A DNA stretch of 64,000 nucleotides, taken from Manihot esculenta. Its lineage: Eukaryota; Streptophyta; Magnoliopsida; Malpighiales; Euphorbiaceae. Below are positions 22,790 to 33,110 of the stretch, piece by piece. The stretch is taken from NCBI RefSeq assembly GCF_001659605.2, contig NC_035164.2, positions 13,008,906-13,072,905 of the forward strand, given 5' to 3'. The position numbers and the translations under genes were made by a program. A model generated the notes under the pieces. It was not told the origin of the DNA, ran no database searches, and saw only the letters and a program-made list of their open reading frames with translations. How positions within the stretch are numbered: the first letter of the stretch is position 1; each line of letters begins with the position of its first letter.

Positions 22790-23938
22790 CGATCTGCCCA
22801 ATGATTTGCCCAGTGCTTGCCCAAGTCACTGGTCAAATCACCCACAGGCCAGGAAGTCCCTTTCCCTTTTCTCCTTCATTTCTCTATATATATATATTCA
22901 AACATTGAGGACAATATTTGGGATAGGTGTGGGGGTACTGGAGAGTATTTATTCACTGATCACACCATCTTTTGATTTCTATTTGTTTCTTATTGTTTCT
23001 TTTTGTTTCTTTTTACATTATTCTTACCCCTTTTTGCACACACCAGAATTTTTTTCACACTTTTTGCACACACACACATAATTTTGTCTTGGTTTTTACT
23101 CTACTCAATATAGATAACAAGGTTAAAAGAGTTTCCTTATCTTATGACCCCATTGATTTGCCACCCCTTTAAGCCTAAATTGAATCATTCACAGTATGTT
23201 ACCTTCACTTAGAAAGTTCTTTACTTGAATTGAATCCTTAAATTTGTTGTGGTCAAGGGAAATAAAAATAAAAATACATGCAAACACAAAGTTAGTGTAA
23301 CTCCCTATGAACTGATTTGCCCAAACTATCATAAAAAACTAGCATAAAGCACAAATCATAAACTTGTTCCAATGGTTTAAGACTATGAACTGAGCCTAAT
23401 AGCCACTTGGAGAAGTGACTGACTGAGTAACCGGGGGTGTATCACCCATGTACACAATCGCGTAAAAAGGTCAGTGACCTTTCCAAGCAAATAAGTTTCG
23501 ATGGTCTAGACTATGAACAGAGCTAGTAGCCACTTGAACAAGTGACTAACTGAGTAACCGGGGGTGTATCACCCATGTACACAATCGCGTAAAAAGGTTA
23601 GTGACTTTTTCAGGCAAGGATAAGAATAAGTGCTGCTGAAAATAAAAATAAAAATAAAAAGGAAGAAAGAAGACAAGTCACTCCTAGGGGCTGCACCAAA
23701 CCTAACATAAAAGAATAAGCATGATTGAGTCAAAAACCTTTCTCTTGATCATAGTAGGTGAAAGGAAACAAGGAAAGGAGAGGATGACCTTAGTGCATGT
23801 ACTCTATACTGTGATAGTTCAGATTAGGAGTCTAGGGGGGGCTGATTAAGTGGTACTTAGGCTCAAAAGAAAAAGGGGCTTGATTGGCTAAGTTATTTGT
23901 TGCTTGAGGACAAGCAAAAAGCTAGGTGTGGGGGTATT
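22790..23938 (+). other. 3' untranslated region of the inner element
   Basis: Contains a TTGCCC cluster (22795-22850), a PPT-like copy (22926-22937), T-rich tracts, the two-copy 128-bp duplication with GGGTGTATCACCC (about 23380-23610) and the terminal PPT (23925-23936). Confidence 0.75.
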
Positions 23939-25239
23939 TGATCAAGCATAAATTAGCCACATTTTCATTATCTTTTTTATTGCTTATTTACACATTTTTT
24001 AGTTTAATTTATGGTTTTTATCTTGTTTTTACAGAAAAGGAAGAAATTGGAAAATTGGAGAAAAAGTGTAGAAAATTGACAGAAAAGTGATTGGGTCAGT
24101 GATTTGCCCAGTGATCTGCCCAGATCAAGCTGAAGCAGAAACCTAGAGGCAACAAGTGATAAGGTCAGTGATTTGCCCAGGACACTCGAAGACACTGGCC
24201 AAATCACTCGCAGAAGACAGAGAGAACTGACTCACAAAAACATGATCGGGTCTGTGATTTGCCCAATCACTTGCAGAAACTGGTCAAATCACCGGGCAAA
24301 TCACTTTCACAACAGAAACTGACAGCAGAGCGGGAATTTGGGCAGAAAACAGAAATCCGAATTTTCAGAAGTCCAAATCCAACCCAATCACTACCAACAT
24401 AAAACCAAGAGCCACGAAAGAGCTTCTCATCCAAGGAATTCCAATTGCAATTAAATTCAACATCAAAAGAGGAGTCAAATACCAAATCAAAAAGGGATTT
24501 CAAAACCCTAGATAGATAGAATTCTTCAGCTATAAAAGGAGAGCCTCCAAACCAGCAAAGGGAGCTTCTGATCAGCAACTCAACTCGCCAGAAACTCTCC
24601 AGCATCTTCCTTTTTTCCTTTCTTTTCATCTTTTGTGTACTTAGTTCACCATGAGTGGCTAATTTCCTTCCTTTCTAGTTGAAGTTGGTGAATTTCAGAT
24701 TTTGTGATGAATTGGGAGATTTAATACTCCATTGTTGAACTCTTGTTTATTTCAATATTTATGCAATCTGATCTTTTCCATAATTATTACTTTGCTTTTA
24801 GAATCAATAAGGGCCCATTGCTTTTAAATTGCTAAAGTGATAAATTGTTTGAATGATTTAGGTCTGTAATTGCTTAAATTGTTTAAACTCACATTTAATC
24901 AAGTTGCATGATCTAAACTTGACCACGCGGTTGGTAAGGTTAGAATTAGGTTTCTCTAAGTCTTAATGCAGTTAACAGTTGTTCGATGCTATAATGCCCC
25001 AAGGACGTTCCTTGGCAACTTGTTAACTAGTGTTTGATTAGCGAACGTTTCCTAATCAAACTAGAACTAAGGAGGAATTTGGATTGTGAGAAGCGTCTTC
25101 CACATCCAAAACTAATTTATTGGAATAAATAGGAGTGTTAAAGAATCAATGATCAATTCTAAACAATCTGAAATAGATCCATACTTCAACTAGAAGCTTT
25201 TCTCTTATTGATTTACTCATCTTTAAATTATTTGCTTGC
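23939..25239 (+). repeat. 3' LTR of the inner element, first part
   Basis: Runs from TGATCAAGC to the Tat insertion point in TTTGCTTGC. The remaining 195 bp are at 38982-39176. Joined length is 1496 bp, equal to the 5' LTR. Confidence 0.95.
25235..25239. repeat. Target-site duplication cttgc of the Tat element
   Basis: CTTGC at 25235-25239 and at 38977-38981. The uninterrupted site is seen in the 5' LTR near 19285 (TTTGCTTGCTATTG). Confidence 0.96.
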
Positions 25240-25735
25240 TGATGACCGCTGAATTCCTTCACCCCGGACCAGGGGCTTGACCACAGCCCAAGGCCCATGA
25301 CGTAGAGGCCCACACACCTGATACATATAACAATCATGGCTCATCCAACCTTCAAGGCCGGGCTCGACCCATCTTCCTCACTCAAACCGGCCCGGCCCGC
25401 ACGAAGCAGGCCCTCTCCACTCAGGCTTAGCATCCGGCCCAACTCTCAGCCCAGTCCAGGATCCAGAATGATATTCACCAGACAGCCTGGCAGATCCGCT
25501 CGAACGTACGCATGAGGAGAATCAGAGGCCATTACGCATGGAGCAGGCGACTGATACCCTAGTACCTCCGAATCCGGATGGCAGAGACGCGTGGCCCAAT
25601 CCTGGAGAAACCTTTACACGTCACCAGCAAGCAAGATAATGTATAAAAGAGGAGACCCCTCCTCAGAAAGCTTAAGCCTTATTCAGTAATACAAAACCCT
25701 TGTAAAGCCTTATTCAATTGGATCTCGGATCATCA
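25240..25735 (+). repeat. 5' LTR of the Tat element
   Basis: TGATGACCGC to GGATCATCA, with inverted termini TGATG and CATCA. GC-richer than its surroundings. TATA box TATAAAA at 25642-25648. Confidence 0.95.
25642..25648 (+). promoter_or_regulatory. TATA box of Tat LTR
   Basis: TATAAAA about 90 bp before the LTR end. The same word is in the 3' LTR at about 38883. It should direct transcription of the full-length RNA. Confidence 0.7.
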
Positions 25736-25737
25736 AT

Positions 25738-25755
25738 TGGCGCCGTCTGTGGGAA
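25738..25755 (+). other. Primer binding site of the Tat element
   Basis: TGGCGCCGTCTGTGGGAA, two bases after the LTR. Tat-group elements are described with a tRNA-Arg type PBS. I could not confirm the exact tRNA from memory. Confidence 0.75.
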
Positions 25756-25813
25756 ACGAAGGAGATCTTTTCATCACCGGAGTTTTCACTTTCAAAACCC
25801 ACTGAGATCCACG

Positions 25814-28800
25814 ATGGCAAACCACCAAGACAGTAACCTTAATATTCCAAATGACCTGAGCTCTGCCCAAGATGGGCAGCAGTTCTCCTTTTCTAGCCCT
25901 ACAATGTTGAATAACCAAACACCTATTTCTCTTAATCCCTCGCCAAGCTTGGCAGGGAATACTCCCACCATGACCCTGTCTAACCAAGACATTCAAACCA
26001 TGGCTCTCCAGCTACAAACCACTGCTCACTGGTTGGGCCAGATAATGCAACAAAGGGGACTTAGCACCCCAGTAAACGCACTCCCAGTAGTGGAGGAACC
26101 CAGAACCGATGAACCCCAACCTACCTCTGCCCGCCTCCGAACTAACAACCACGATACCGGAGAAGAGGAAGAACCGGAGGCCCGAATTCATGGGCGAAGG
26201 GCAAGAGAGTTGATAGAAAATGAAGAGGTGAACGACTATTCTGCCGAAACAACCAGAGAAACGGGAACTGAAACAGAGGAGGAAGAATGCAGTTTGGGCA
26301 AAAGATCCAACCCGGAAGACGAGAAAATGAACCAAAAGCTGAAAAGGTTGAAGGAGCAGCTCCTAGCCGAGCTAGGTAAGAAAGATCAGAGTCAAACCTC
26401 CTTGCCTACTTCTTCTCCCTTCTCAAAGTTAATGCAGCAGGAGACCGTTCCCAAAAAGTTTATGATGCCACCGATGGCGGCCTATAATGGAGCTGGTAAC
26501 CCGAGAGAGCACGTCATGAACTATAAGACCTTCATGGAGTTACAAACCCTGTCAGATGCTCTGATGTGCAAGGTGTTCCCAACAACGCTCTCGGGACCAG
26601 CGAGGGCATGGTTCAACAGCCTGGAGGCCGGAAGCATTCAAAGTTTCGGAGATCTGGCCACTCGCTTCATTAGCCGGTTCGTAGCTGGGGTGCCTGCAGA
26701 TAGGAAGACGAGTTATCTGGAAACAGTGAGACAAAAAGCTGGTGAATCCCTCAGAGAGTATGTCGCCCGTTTCAATACGGAGGCCCTGCAGATCCCCGAG
26801 CTTGACGAAGGAAGGGCGGTAGAGGCCATGCAGAAGGGAACAACCTCTGCCGAGTTCTTCGGTTCACTAAGCAGGAAACCTCCGACCTCACTGGCCGAGT
26901 TGATGAAGAGGGCAGAAAAGTATATAAGGCAGGATGACGCCTTAGTAATGAGTAGATTTGCCAAAAGGGCAGAAGGAAAAGAAAAAGCCCCGGAGGAGGG
27001 GAGGTCGGAGAAGCACGAGAAGAAGCATGGAAAGAGGCCTGAACCGTACAAGCAGGCCTGGGAAAGAAGGGATCACAGGCCTCCTCCTCCTCGGATTCTC
27101 GAACCAAGAACGCTCCCTCCTTGGGTTCCGGAGAAACTGACTCCATTAAATGCGTCTAGAGCCGAGGTGCTCATGGCTGTCCAAAATAAAGAGTTTCTCC
27201 AGTGGCCCCAACCTTTGAAGTCGGAAGCAGATCAGAGGAATCCTGATAAGTATTGTCAGTATCACCGAACGCATGGCCACGACACAAATAACTGTTTTCA
27301 GTTAATCGCAGAGATTGAAAGATTGATAAAAAGGGGGCATCTCAAAAATTTTGTGAAGAAACCGGAGGGGCAGAGGCCTCAACCTGGTCCGGCAGCCCAG
27401 ATGCCCAGGAGAACTGGAACGGGGCCAGTGAACGATGGGTCCAGTGGGACTATTAATATGATCGTTGGAGGAACTGGAGGACGGATGAACCGTCGAGGAA
27501 AGAAGAGAAACCGGGAAGGGGAGACCAGCAATGGCGAGGTTATGCAGATCGTTGAACACTCTCCCATGACCATCGCTTTCTCTTCGGAGGATGCACAGGG
27601 CATTCAGATGCCCCATGATGACGCGCTTGTCATTGAAGCAGTCATTCATAATTTTCGGGTGAAGAAGGTTCTGGTGGATGATGGGAGTAAGGTTAACTTA
27701 TTGCCATATCGGGTTTTCCAGCAGATGGGAATCCCAGAGGAACAGCTGGTTCGGGACCAGTCACCCATCAAAGGGATCGGAGGAGCACCGGTACTTGTAG
27801 AAGGAAAGGTGAAGCTGGCCCTCACCTTGGGAGAAGCACCCAAAGCTCGCACCCATTATGAGGTGTTCTTGGTGGTCAAACTCCCACTGAGCTACAATGC
27901 GATTTTGGGGAGGCCGGCGTTGTTCAGTTTCGAAGCTGTCACTAGCATCAGGTATCTGGCACTCAAGTTCCCAATGGAAGGAGGAGTGGGAATGGTCCGG
28001 GGAAGCCAGGAGGAAGCAAGGGCAGTATACTTGGCCACAGTGACGGAACCGAACTCAACCGGAGAAGCGCTTGATTCGGAAGTTTTGGAGGTCAGGGATG
28101 AGACAAAGGAAGCCCGGACAGAGCCCGTTCGAGAGCTGGAGACTTTCTCCCTATCAGAAGAAGAAACGAGTAAGGTCTTCAGTCTCAATGCCGGCCTCAC
28201 CAAAGAACAAAAAGGTGAAGCCATGGCCCTGATCCGAAGTCACTCACCGACCTTCGCATGGAAGCCCTCAGACATGCCGGGAATTGACCCCAAAGTAATG
28301 ACACACCAATTGAATGTCCTCCCCGAGGCCAGACCAGTAAAGCAAAAGAAGAGAGTAGTGGGAAGAGAGAAGCAACAGGCTACCCAGGAAGAGGTGCAGA
28401 AGCTAGAAGAGGCAGGCTTTATTAGGGAGGTTATGTACCCACAGTGGTTGGCAAATCCTGTGTTAGTCAAAAAAGCCAATGGCAAATACAGGATGTGTAT
28501 AGATTTTACCGACCTGAATAAGGCCTGCCCTAAAGATTGTTACCCCCTTCCCGATATTAATAAGATGGTCGACTCAACGGCTGGTTTTGATTATATGTCT
28601 TCTTTGGATGCTATGTCTGGTTACCACCAAATCCCAATGGGAAAAACGGATGAGGAGAAGACCTCATTTATAACTGAAGACGGGACTTACTGCTACAGAG
28701 CTATGCCCTTCGGATTAAGAAACACCGGGGCAACTTACCAACGATTAATGAATAAAATCTTTAAAAACCAGATCGGCAGGAATGTAGAAGTGTATGTGGA

Positions 28801-31390
28801 TGACATGGTGGTTAAAAGTTCAACCTTTCAACAACATATAACGGATTTAAGGGAGATATTTGGGGTGTTAGATCAATACAGGATGAAGCTGAATCCAGCA
28901 AAGTGCGCTTTCTTCATCAGGGGAGGAAAATTCTTGGGGTACATGGTGAGTGGAAAAGGCATTGAACCCAATCCGGAGAAAGTGGAAGCCATATTGAATA
29001 TGCCAGAGCCGACCTGTGTAAGGGACGTCCAGAGATTAACCGGGAGAGTAGTGGCACTTCATCGATTTATGTCGAGGTCGGCAGAAAAGTGTTTGCCATT
29101 CTTCAAAAAATTGAGGAAGGTCCCGAATTTTGAATGGACAGAAGACTGCCAAAAAGCCTTCACAGAGCTTAAGGAATACCTCAGCTCACCTCACGTGCTC
29201 AGCAGCCCCGTAAAAGGGGAAGAACTCTTGATATACTTGGCAGCCTCAGAGCAAGCAGTTAGCGCAGTACTAGTAAGAGTGGAAGACGGGGAGCAGAAAC
29301 CTATTTTCTACGTCAGCAAGGTACTCAGAGATACTGAGGTCAGATACTCGAACATTGAAAAATTGGCGTATGCCTTGTTGTTAGCAGTCCGGAAAATCAA
29401 AGTTTATCTGGAAGGTCACCAAGGAGTTGTGATGACGGACCAACCGTTAAAGAAGATCCTACGTAGGCCGGAAACTTCAGGACGGATGTTAGCATGGTCC
29501 GTGGAAATCAGCCCTTACTGTCTGGAGTACCGACCTCGGACAGCTATAAAATCTCAAGCGCTGGCTGACTTCATAGCAGAATGCTCATTCAACAAGGAGA
29601 AGGAAGGATCATCCTCGGAGATACCAAGCAAAGAAGGAGAGGGAGAGCTTTCCCAAGAGTCCAGCTGGAAGCTATATGTAGACGGAGCATCAGGCTCTGA
29701 GGGCAGTGGCGCTGGGATAATACTTAAGGGGCCGGAGGGCTTCAAAGTATGTTATGCCTTACGGCTAGAATTCAACGCTTCTAATAATGTGGCCGAATAT
29801 GAAGCCTTGGTGAACGGAATGTTGGTAGCTTTGGAAATAGGGGTAACCGACCTCGAAGTAAATAGTGACTCTCAGCTGGTGATCAACCAGGTGACGGGAA
29901 TATATCAGGCCAGAGATCCCATCATGCAGAGTTATCTTGATAAAGTAAAAGCTGTGGAAGCCGACCTCACGAGCCGAGGAGTATTTACGAGATTTCAGAG
30001 GATACCTCAAGATGAAAATGAGGAGGCAGACCTGCTTAGTCAGCTGACCAAAGAAGAGTTAGAGCAGCTCCCTGATGAAGTCTACATACAGCATGTCAGC
30101 ACACCTGCTTTCAAGAAGATAAACACAGTACTACAAGTGGAGCAGAGCCCAACTTGGATGACTCCATACTTGAGATACTTGGAAAAGGGCGAACTCCCCG
30201 AAGATAAAGTCGAAGCCAAAAAGATAGCAGCTCGAGCTGCCAATTACCAAGTAATAAGGGGAACTTTATACAGAAAAGGGAAATCCAGCCCATGGCTCCG
30301 GTGTGTGAGTCCGGAAGAAGCTGCAAAGGTAATGGAGGAAATACATAGAGGCCTATGTGGGGCTCACGAGGGAGCAGGAACATTAGCTAACAAAATATTC
30401 AGGCAAGGATACTACTGGCCCACTGTTAAAAAAGAAGCAGAAGAGTTTGTCCGGAGGTGTGACGTATGTCAGAGATTTGCTAATGCCATCAGGACCCCTG
30501 CCACTCCTCAAGCAAGCATATCCAGTCCATGGCCTTTCTCACAATGGGGAATTGACATCCTGGGACCTTTCCCCAAGACTACGGGGCAAAGGAAATTCGT
30601 AGTGGTGGCTGTGGAATATTTTTCGAAATGGCCAGAGGCAGAAGCAATAGCCACAATCACAGCTCGCAAAATGATAGATTTCGTATGGGGGCATATCATC
30701 TGCAGATTTGGCATACCAAGAGTACTTATCTCAGACAACGGCAGACAATTTGACTGCAGCACTTTCAGAGCCTTCACGACGAACATGGGCATATGGCATA
30801 AGTTCTCCTTCGTGGCTCATCCTCAGACTAATGGCCAAACGGAAGTCACTAATAGAGCTATCCTTCAAGGATTAAAGAAACGGCTGAATGGCGCAAAGGA
30901 GAATTGGGCAGAAGAGCTCAATAGCACTCTATGGGCACTCCGAACCACTCCTAGAGCACCCACTCAAGAAACCCCGTTTGCACTTGCTTATGGCACAGAG
31001 GCTGTAGTCCCAGTTGAATTGCAGATCCCCACTCATCGAGTTCAATTCGTTAGTGAGAACGCTAATGGGGACAAATTAAGGAGCAACCTAGATGCTCTTG
31101 AAGAAGTTAGGGAAGACGCCCAAGTCCGAACTGCTGCTTACCAACAACGAGCAGCAAGATATTACAATCAAAAGGTCAGAGAAAGAAGCTTGAAGGTGGG
31201 AGACCTGACTTTAAGAAACCTGGAAGCTACTGGAAAAAGAGCAGCTGCAGGCAAACTAGCACCGACCTGGGAAGGTCCATTCAAGGTGACAAAAGTGGTT
31301 AAGCCCGGGGTATACCGAATTGAAGATATGCAAGGAAACCCCGAGCCCCATGCTTGGAACATCCAGCACTTAAAAAGGTATTTTCCTTGA
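25814..31390 (+). CDS. gag-pol: Tat-lineage Gag-Pol polyprotein (1858 aa)
   Basis: Start taken at ATG 25814 (MANHQDSN), because the frame upstream has only a TTG in the LTR. Order by residue from that Met: acidic N-terminus; retrotransposon Gag domain about 217-375 (ARAWFNSLEAGSIQSFGDL); zinc knuckle CQYHRTHGHDTNNC at 481-494 (His replaces the second Cys, as in Tat elements); protease DDGS at 622-625; RT with YVDD at 994-997; a degenerate RNase H with IYLAASEQAVSAVLV; a second RNase H beginning LYVDGASGSEGSGAG (Asp about 1290); integrase with an N-terminal His/Cys zinc site (CDVCQRF) and catalytic D1581, D1641, E1677, a DD35E spacing. The C-terminus WEGPFKVTKVVKPGVYRI is GPY/F-like. No stop or frameshift, so it may be functional. 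Confidence 0.93.
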   Translation: MANHQDSNLNIPNDLSSAQDGQQFSFSSPTMLNNQTPISLNPSPSLAGNTPTMTLSNQDIQTMALQLQTTAHWLGQIMQQRGLSTPVNALPVVEEPRTDEPQPTSARLRTNNHDTGEEEEPEARIHGRRARELIENEEVNDYSAETTRETGTETEEEECSLGKRSNPEDEKMNQKLKRLKEQLLAELGKKDQSQTSLPTSSPFSKLMQQETVPKKFMMPPMAAYNGAGNPREHVMNYKTFMELQTLSDALMCKVFPTTLSGPARAWFNSLEAGSIQSFGDLATRFISRFVAGVPADRKTSYLETVRQKAGESLREYVARFNTEALQIPELDEGRAVEAMQKGTTSAEFFGSLSRKPPTSLAELMKRAEKYIRQDDALVMSRFAKRAEGKEKAPEEGRSEKHEKKHGKRPEPYKQAWERRDHRPPPPRILEPRTLPPWVPEKLTPLNASRAEVLMAVQNKEFLQWPQPLKSEADQRNPDKYCQYHRTHGHDTNNCFQLIAEIERLIKRGHLKNFVKKPEGQRPQPGPAAQMPRRTGTGPVNDGSSGTINMIVGGTGGRMNRRGKKRNREGETSNGEVMQIVEHSPMTIAFSSEDAQGIQMPHDDALVIEAVIHNFRVKKVLVDDGSKVNLLPYRVFQQMGIPEEQLVRDQSPIKGIGGAPVLVEGKVKLALTLGEAPKARTHYEVFLVVKLPLSYNAILGRPALFSFEAVTSIRYLALKFPMEGGVGMVRGSQEEARAVYLATVTEPNSTGEALDSEVLEVRDETKEARTEPVRELETFSLSEEETSKVFSLNAGLTKEQKGEAMALIRSHSPTFAWKPSDMPGIDPKVMTHQLNVLPEARPVKQKKRVVGREKQQATQEEVQKLEEAGFIREVMYPQWLANPVLVKKANGKYRMCIDFTDLNKACPKDCYPLPDINKMVDSTAGFDYMSSLDAMSGYHQIPMGKTDEEKTSFITEDGTYCYRAMPFGLRNTGATYQRLMNKIFKNQIGRNVEVYVDDMVVKSSTFQQHITDLREIFGVLDQYRMKLNPAKCAFFIRGGKFLGYMVSGKGIEPNPEKVEAILNMPEPTCVRDVQRLTGRVVALHRFMSRSAEKCLPFFKKLRKVPNFEWTEDCQKAFTELKEYLSSPHVLSSPVKGEELLIYLAASEQAVSAVLVRVEDGEQKPIFYVSKVLRDTEVRYSNIEKLAYALLLAVRKIKVYLEGHQGVVMTDQPLKKILRRPETSGRMLAWSVEISPYCLEYRPRTAIKSQALADFIAECSFNKEKEGSSSEIPSKEGEGELSQESSWKLYVDGASGSEGSGAGIILKGPEGFKVCYALRLEFNASNNVAEYEALVNGMLVALEIGVTDLEVNSDSQLVINQVTGIYQARDPIMQSYLDKVKAVEADLTSRGVFTRFQRIPQDENEEADLLSQLTKEELEQLPDEVYIQHVSTPAFKKINTVLQVEQSPTWMTPYLRYLEKGELPEDKVEAKKIAARAANYQVIRGTLYRKGKSSPWLRCVSPEEAAKVMEEIHRGLCGAHEGAGTLANKIFRQGYYWPTVKKEAEEFVRRCDVCQRFANAIRTPATPQASISSPWPFSQWGIDILGPFPKTTGQRKFVVVAVEYFSKWPEAEAIATITARKMIDFVWGHIICRFGIPRVLISDNGRQFDCSTFRAFTTNMGIWHKFSFVAHPQTNGQTEVTNRAILQGLKKRLNGAKENWAEELNSTLWALRTTPRAPTQETPFALAYGTEAVVPVELQIPTHRVQFVSENANGDKLRSNLDALEEVREDAQVRTAAYQQRAARYYNQKVRERSLKVGDLTLRNLEATGKRAAAGKLAPTWEGPFKVTKVVKPGVYRIEDMQGNPEPHAWNIQHLKRYFP

Positions 31391-31610
31391 AATATTTGTA
31401 AAGAAAAAACACCGTATTTTGACAAATATGAATAAATGAAAATTGTTTATACAATGTAATTATCTTTGTGAAAAAAAAAAACATTTTTCATGATAAAGAA
31501 AAGAACAGGGCTCAGAAAGATCCCTCGCAAACAAGACCTCAGTTAGGCACAAAAACCAGCTGAGATGACGAAGCGACAGTAAGGCCAATGAGCCTGAATT
31601 TTGTACAAAC
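31391..31610 (+). other. Spacer after Tat gag-pol
   Basis: AT-rich non-coding stretch with an A11 run (31473-31483), leading into the 75-bp tandem repeats. No gene seen. Confidence 0.6.
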
Positions 31611-32490
31611 AACCGGCGAGGCCCCGAGGTCGTCCCGGAAATTCAAAGAAAAAACAGGATCCCGTAAGATCTCCTGGAAACAAACAACCGGCGAGGCCCC
31701 GAGGTCGTCCCAGAAATTCAAAGAAAAAACAGGATCCCGTAAGATCTCCTGGAAATAAAAAACCGGCGAGGCCCCGAGGTCGTCCCGAAAATTCAAAGAA
31801 AAAACAGGATCCCGTAAGATCTCCTGGAAACAAACAACCGGCGAGGCCCCGAGGTCGTCCCGGAAATTCAAAGAAAAAACAGGATCCCGTAAGATCTCCT
31901 GGAAACAAACAACCGGCGAGGCCCCGAGGTCGTCCTGAAAATTCAAAGAAAAAACAGGATCCCGTAAGATCTCCTGGAAACAAACAACCGGCGAGGCCCC
32001 GAGGTCGTCCCGGAAATTCAAAGAAAAAACAGGATCCCGTAAGATCTCCTGGAAATAAAAAACCGGCGAGGCCCCGAGGTCGTCCCGGAAATTCAAAGAA
32101 AAAACAGGATCCCGTAAGATCTCCTGGAAACAAACAACCGGCGAGGCCCCGAGGTCGTCCCGGAAATTCAAAGAAAAAACAGGATCCCGTAAGATCTCCT
32201 AAAAAACCGGCGAGGCCCCGAGGTCGTCCCGGAAATTCAAAGACAAAACAGGATCCCGTAAGATCTCCTAGAAACAAAAACAACCGGCGAGGCCCTGAGG
32301 TCGTCCCGGAAATTCAAAGAAAAAACAGGATCCCGTAAGATCTCCTGGAAACAAAAAACCGGCGAGGCCCCGAGGTCGTCCCGGAAATTCAAAGACAAAA
32401 CAGGATCCCGTACGATCTCCTGGAAACAAAAACAACCGGCGAGGCCCCGAGGTCGTCCCGGAAATTCAAAGAAAACCAGGATCCCGAAAT
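31611..32490 (+). repeat. 75-bp tandem repeat block in Tat 3' region (12 copies)
   Basis: The anchor CCGGCGAGGCCCCGAGG starts at 31613, 31688, 31763, 31838, 31913, 31988, 32063, 32138, 32207, 32284, 32359 and 32436. Spacing is 75 bp seven times in a row, then 69, 77, 75 and 77. Because 75 is a multiple of three, long ORFs appear on both strands (a 25-aa repeat with RPRGRPGNSKKKQDPVRSP on plus). I regard these ORFs as by-products. Tandem repeats in the 3' region of Tat/Ogre elements are known to seed satellites. Confidence 0.93.
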
Positions 32491-33110
32491 AAAAAATTTT
32501 TTTCTCCACCGGAACAACTTATAAAATCCAATTCCGACCTCGGAAGGAGAAAAGCCCAGAGCCTAAAAAAAAAAAAAAAAAAAAAAAAAACGACAAGAGA
32601 GGGGGACCGAGCTCCCAGCTCGACCAGACTTATATTCTTACGACACTCAAGGTCGAGCTCCCAGCTCGGACTGATGATTCGCAAAGGCCCAAGACCGAGC
32701 TCTCAACTCGGGTAGACTTATATCCTTAAAGGATCCAGATACGAAGGCCAAAAAAAAAAAAAAAAAAAAAAAAAACGGCCGAGCTCCCTCCATAGCAGGA
32801 CGCATAAATGAAGATATCCTTAGAAGGATAAAAAAGGCTATAATCAAAGCCTAAATCAGTTTATCTGAAACAAATATACGAAGTCACAGCGCAGAAAGCA
32901 GGACTAAAAGCCAAAAACTGACATGATAATTGTCATTAAAAAGGTACGAGACTTGATCTCCCAAATCATCAGCTAAGAGCTGAGCTCGCAAATTCAGAGC
33001 TCCTAAATGAAAATATATAGTTTACATCACAAATACGAAGAGTAGAGATAAATGTCAAGAAATATGAAAAACAAGAAAGAAACTAATATTGCATTACTGA
33101 CTATTACAAT
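32491..33110 (+). other. GAGCTC-rich region with two poly(A) tracts
   Basis: Two A runs of about 25-26 bases (32566-32590 and 32750-32775) head two related blocks about 184 bp apart. Each contains CCGAGCTC and ACTTATAT words. The rest is AT-rich up to the end of the antisense gene. No gene is seen. Confidence 0.6.

Noticed and set aside
31611..32490. CRISPR-like array
   Set aside because: Units are contiguous and alike over their full length, with no unique spacers, and the setting is a plant retrotransposon.
31539..32509. Long ORFs on both strands over the 75-bp repeats, looking like a repeat protein
   Set aside because: The period is a multiple of three and free of stops by chance in several frames. 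There is no start context or match to a known domain.
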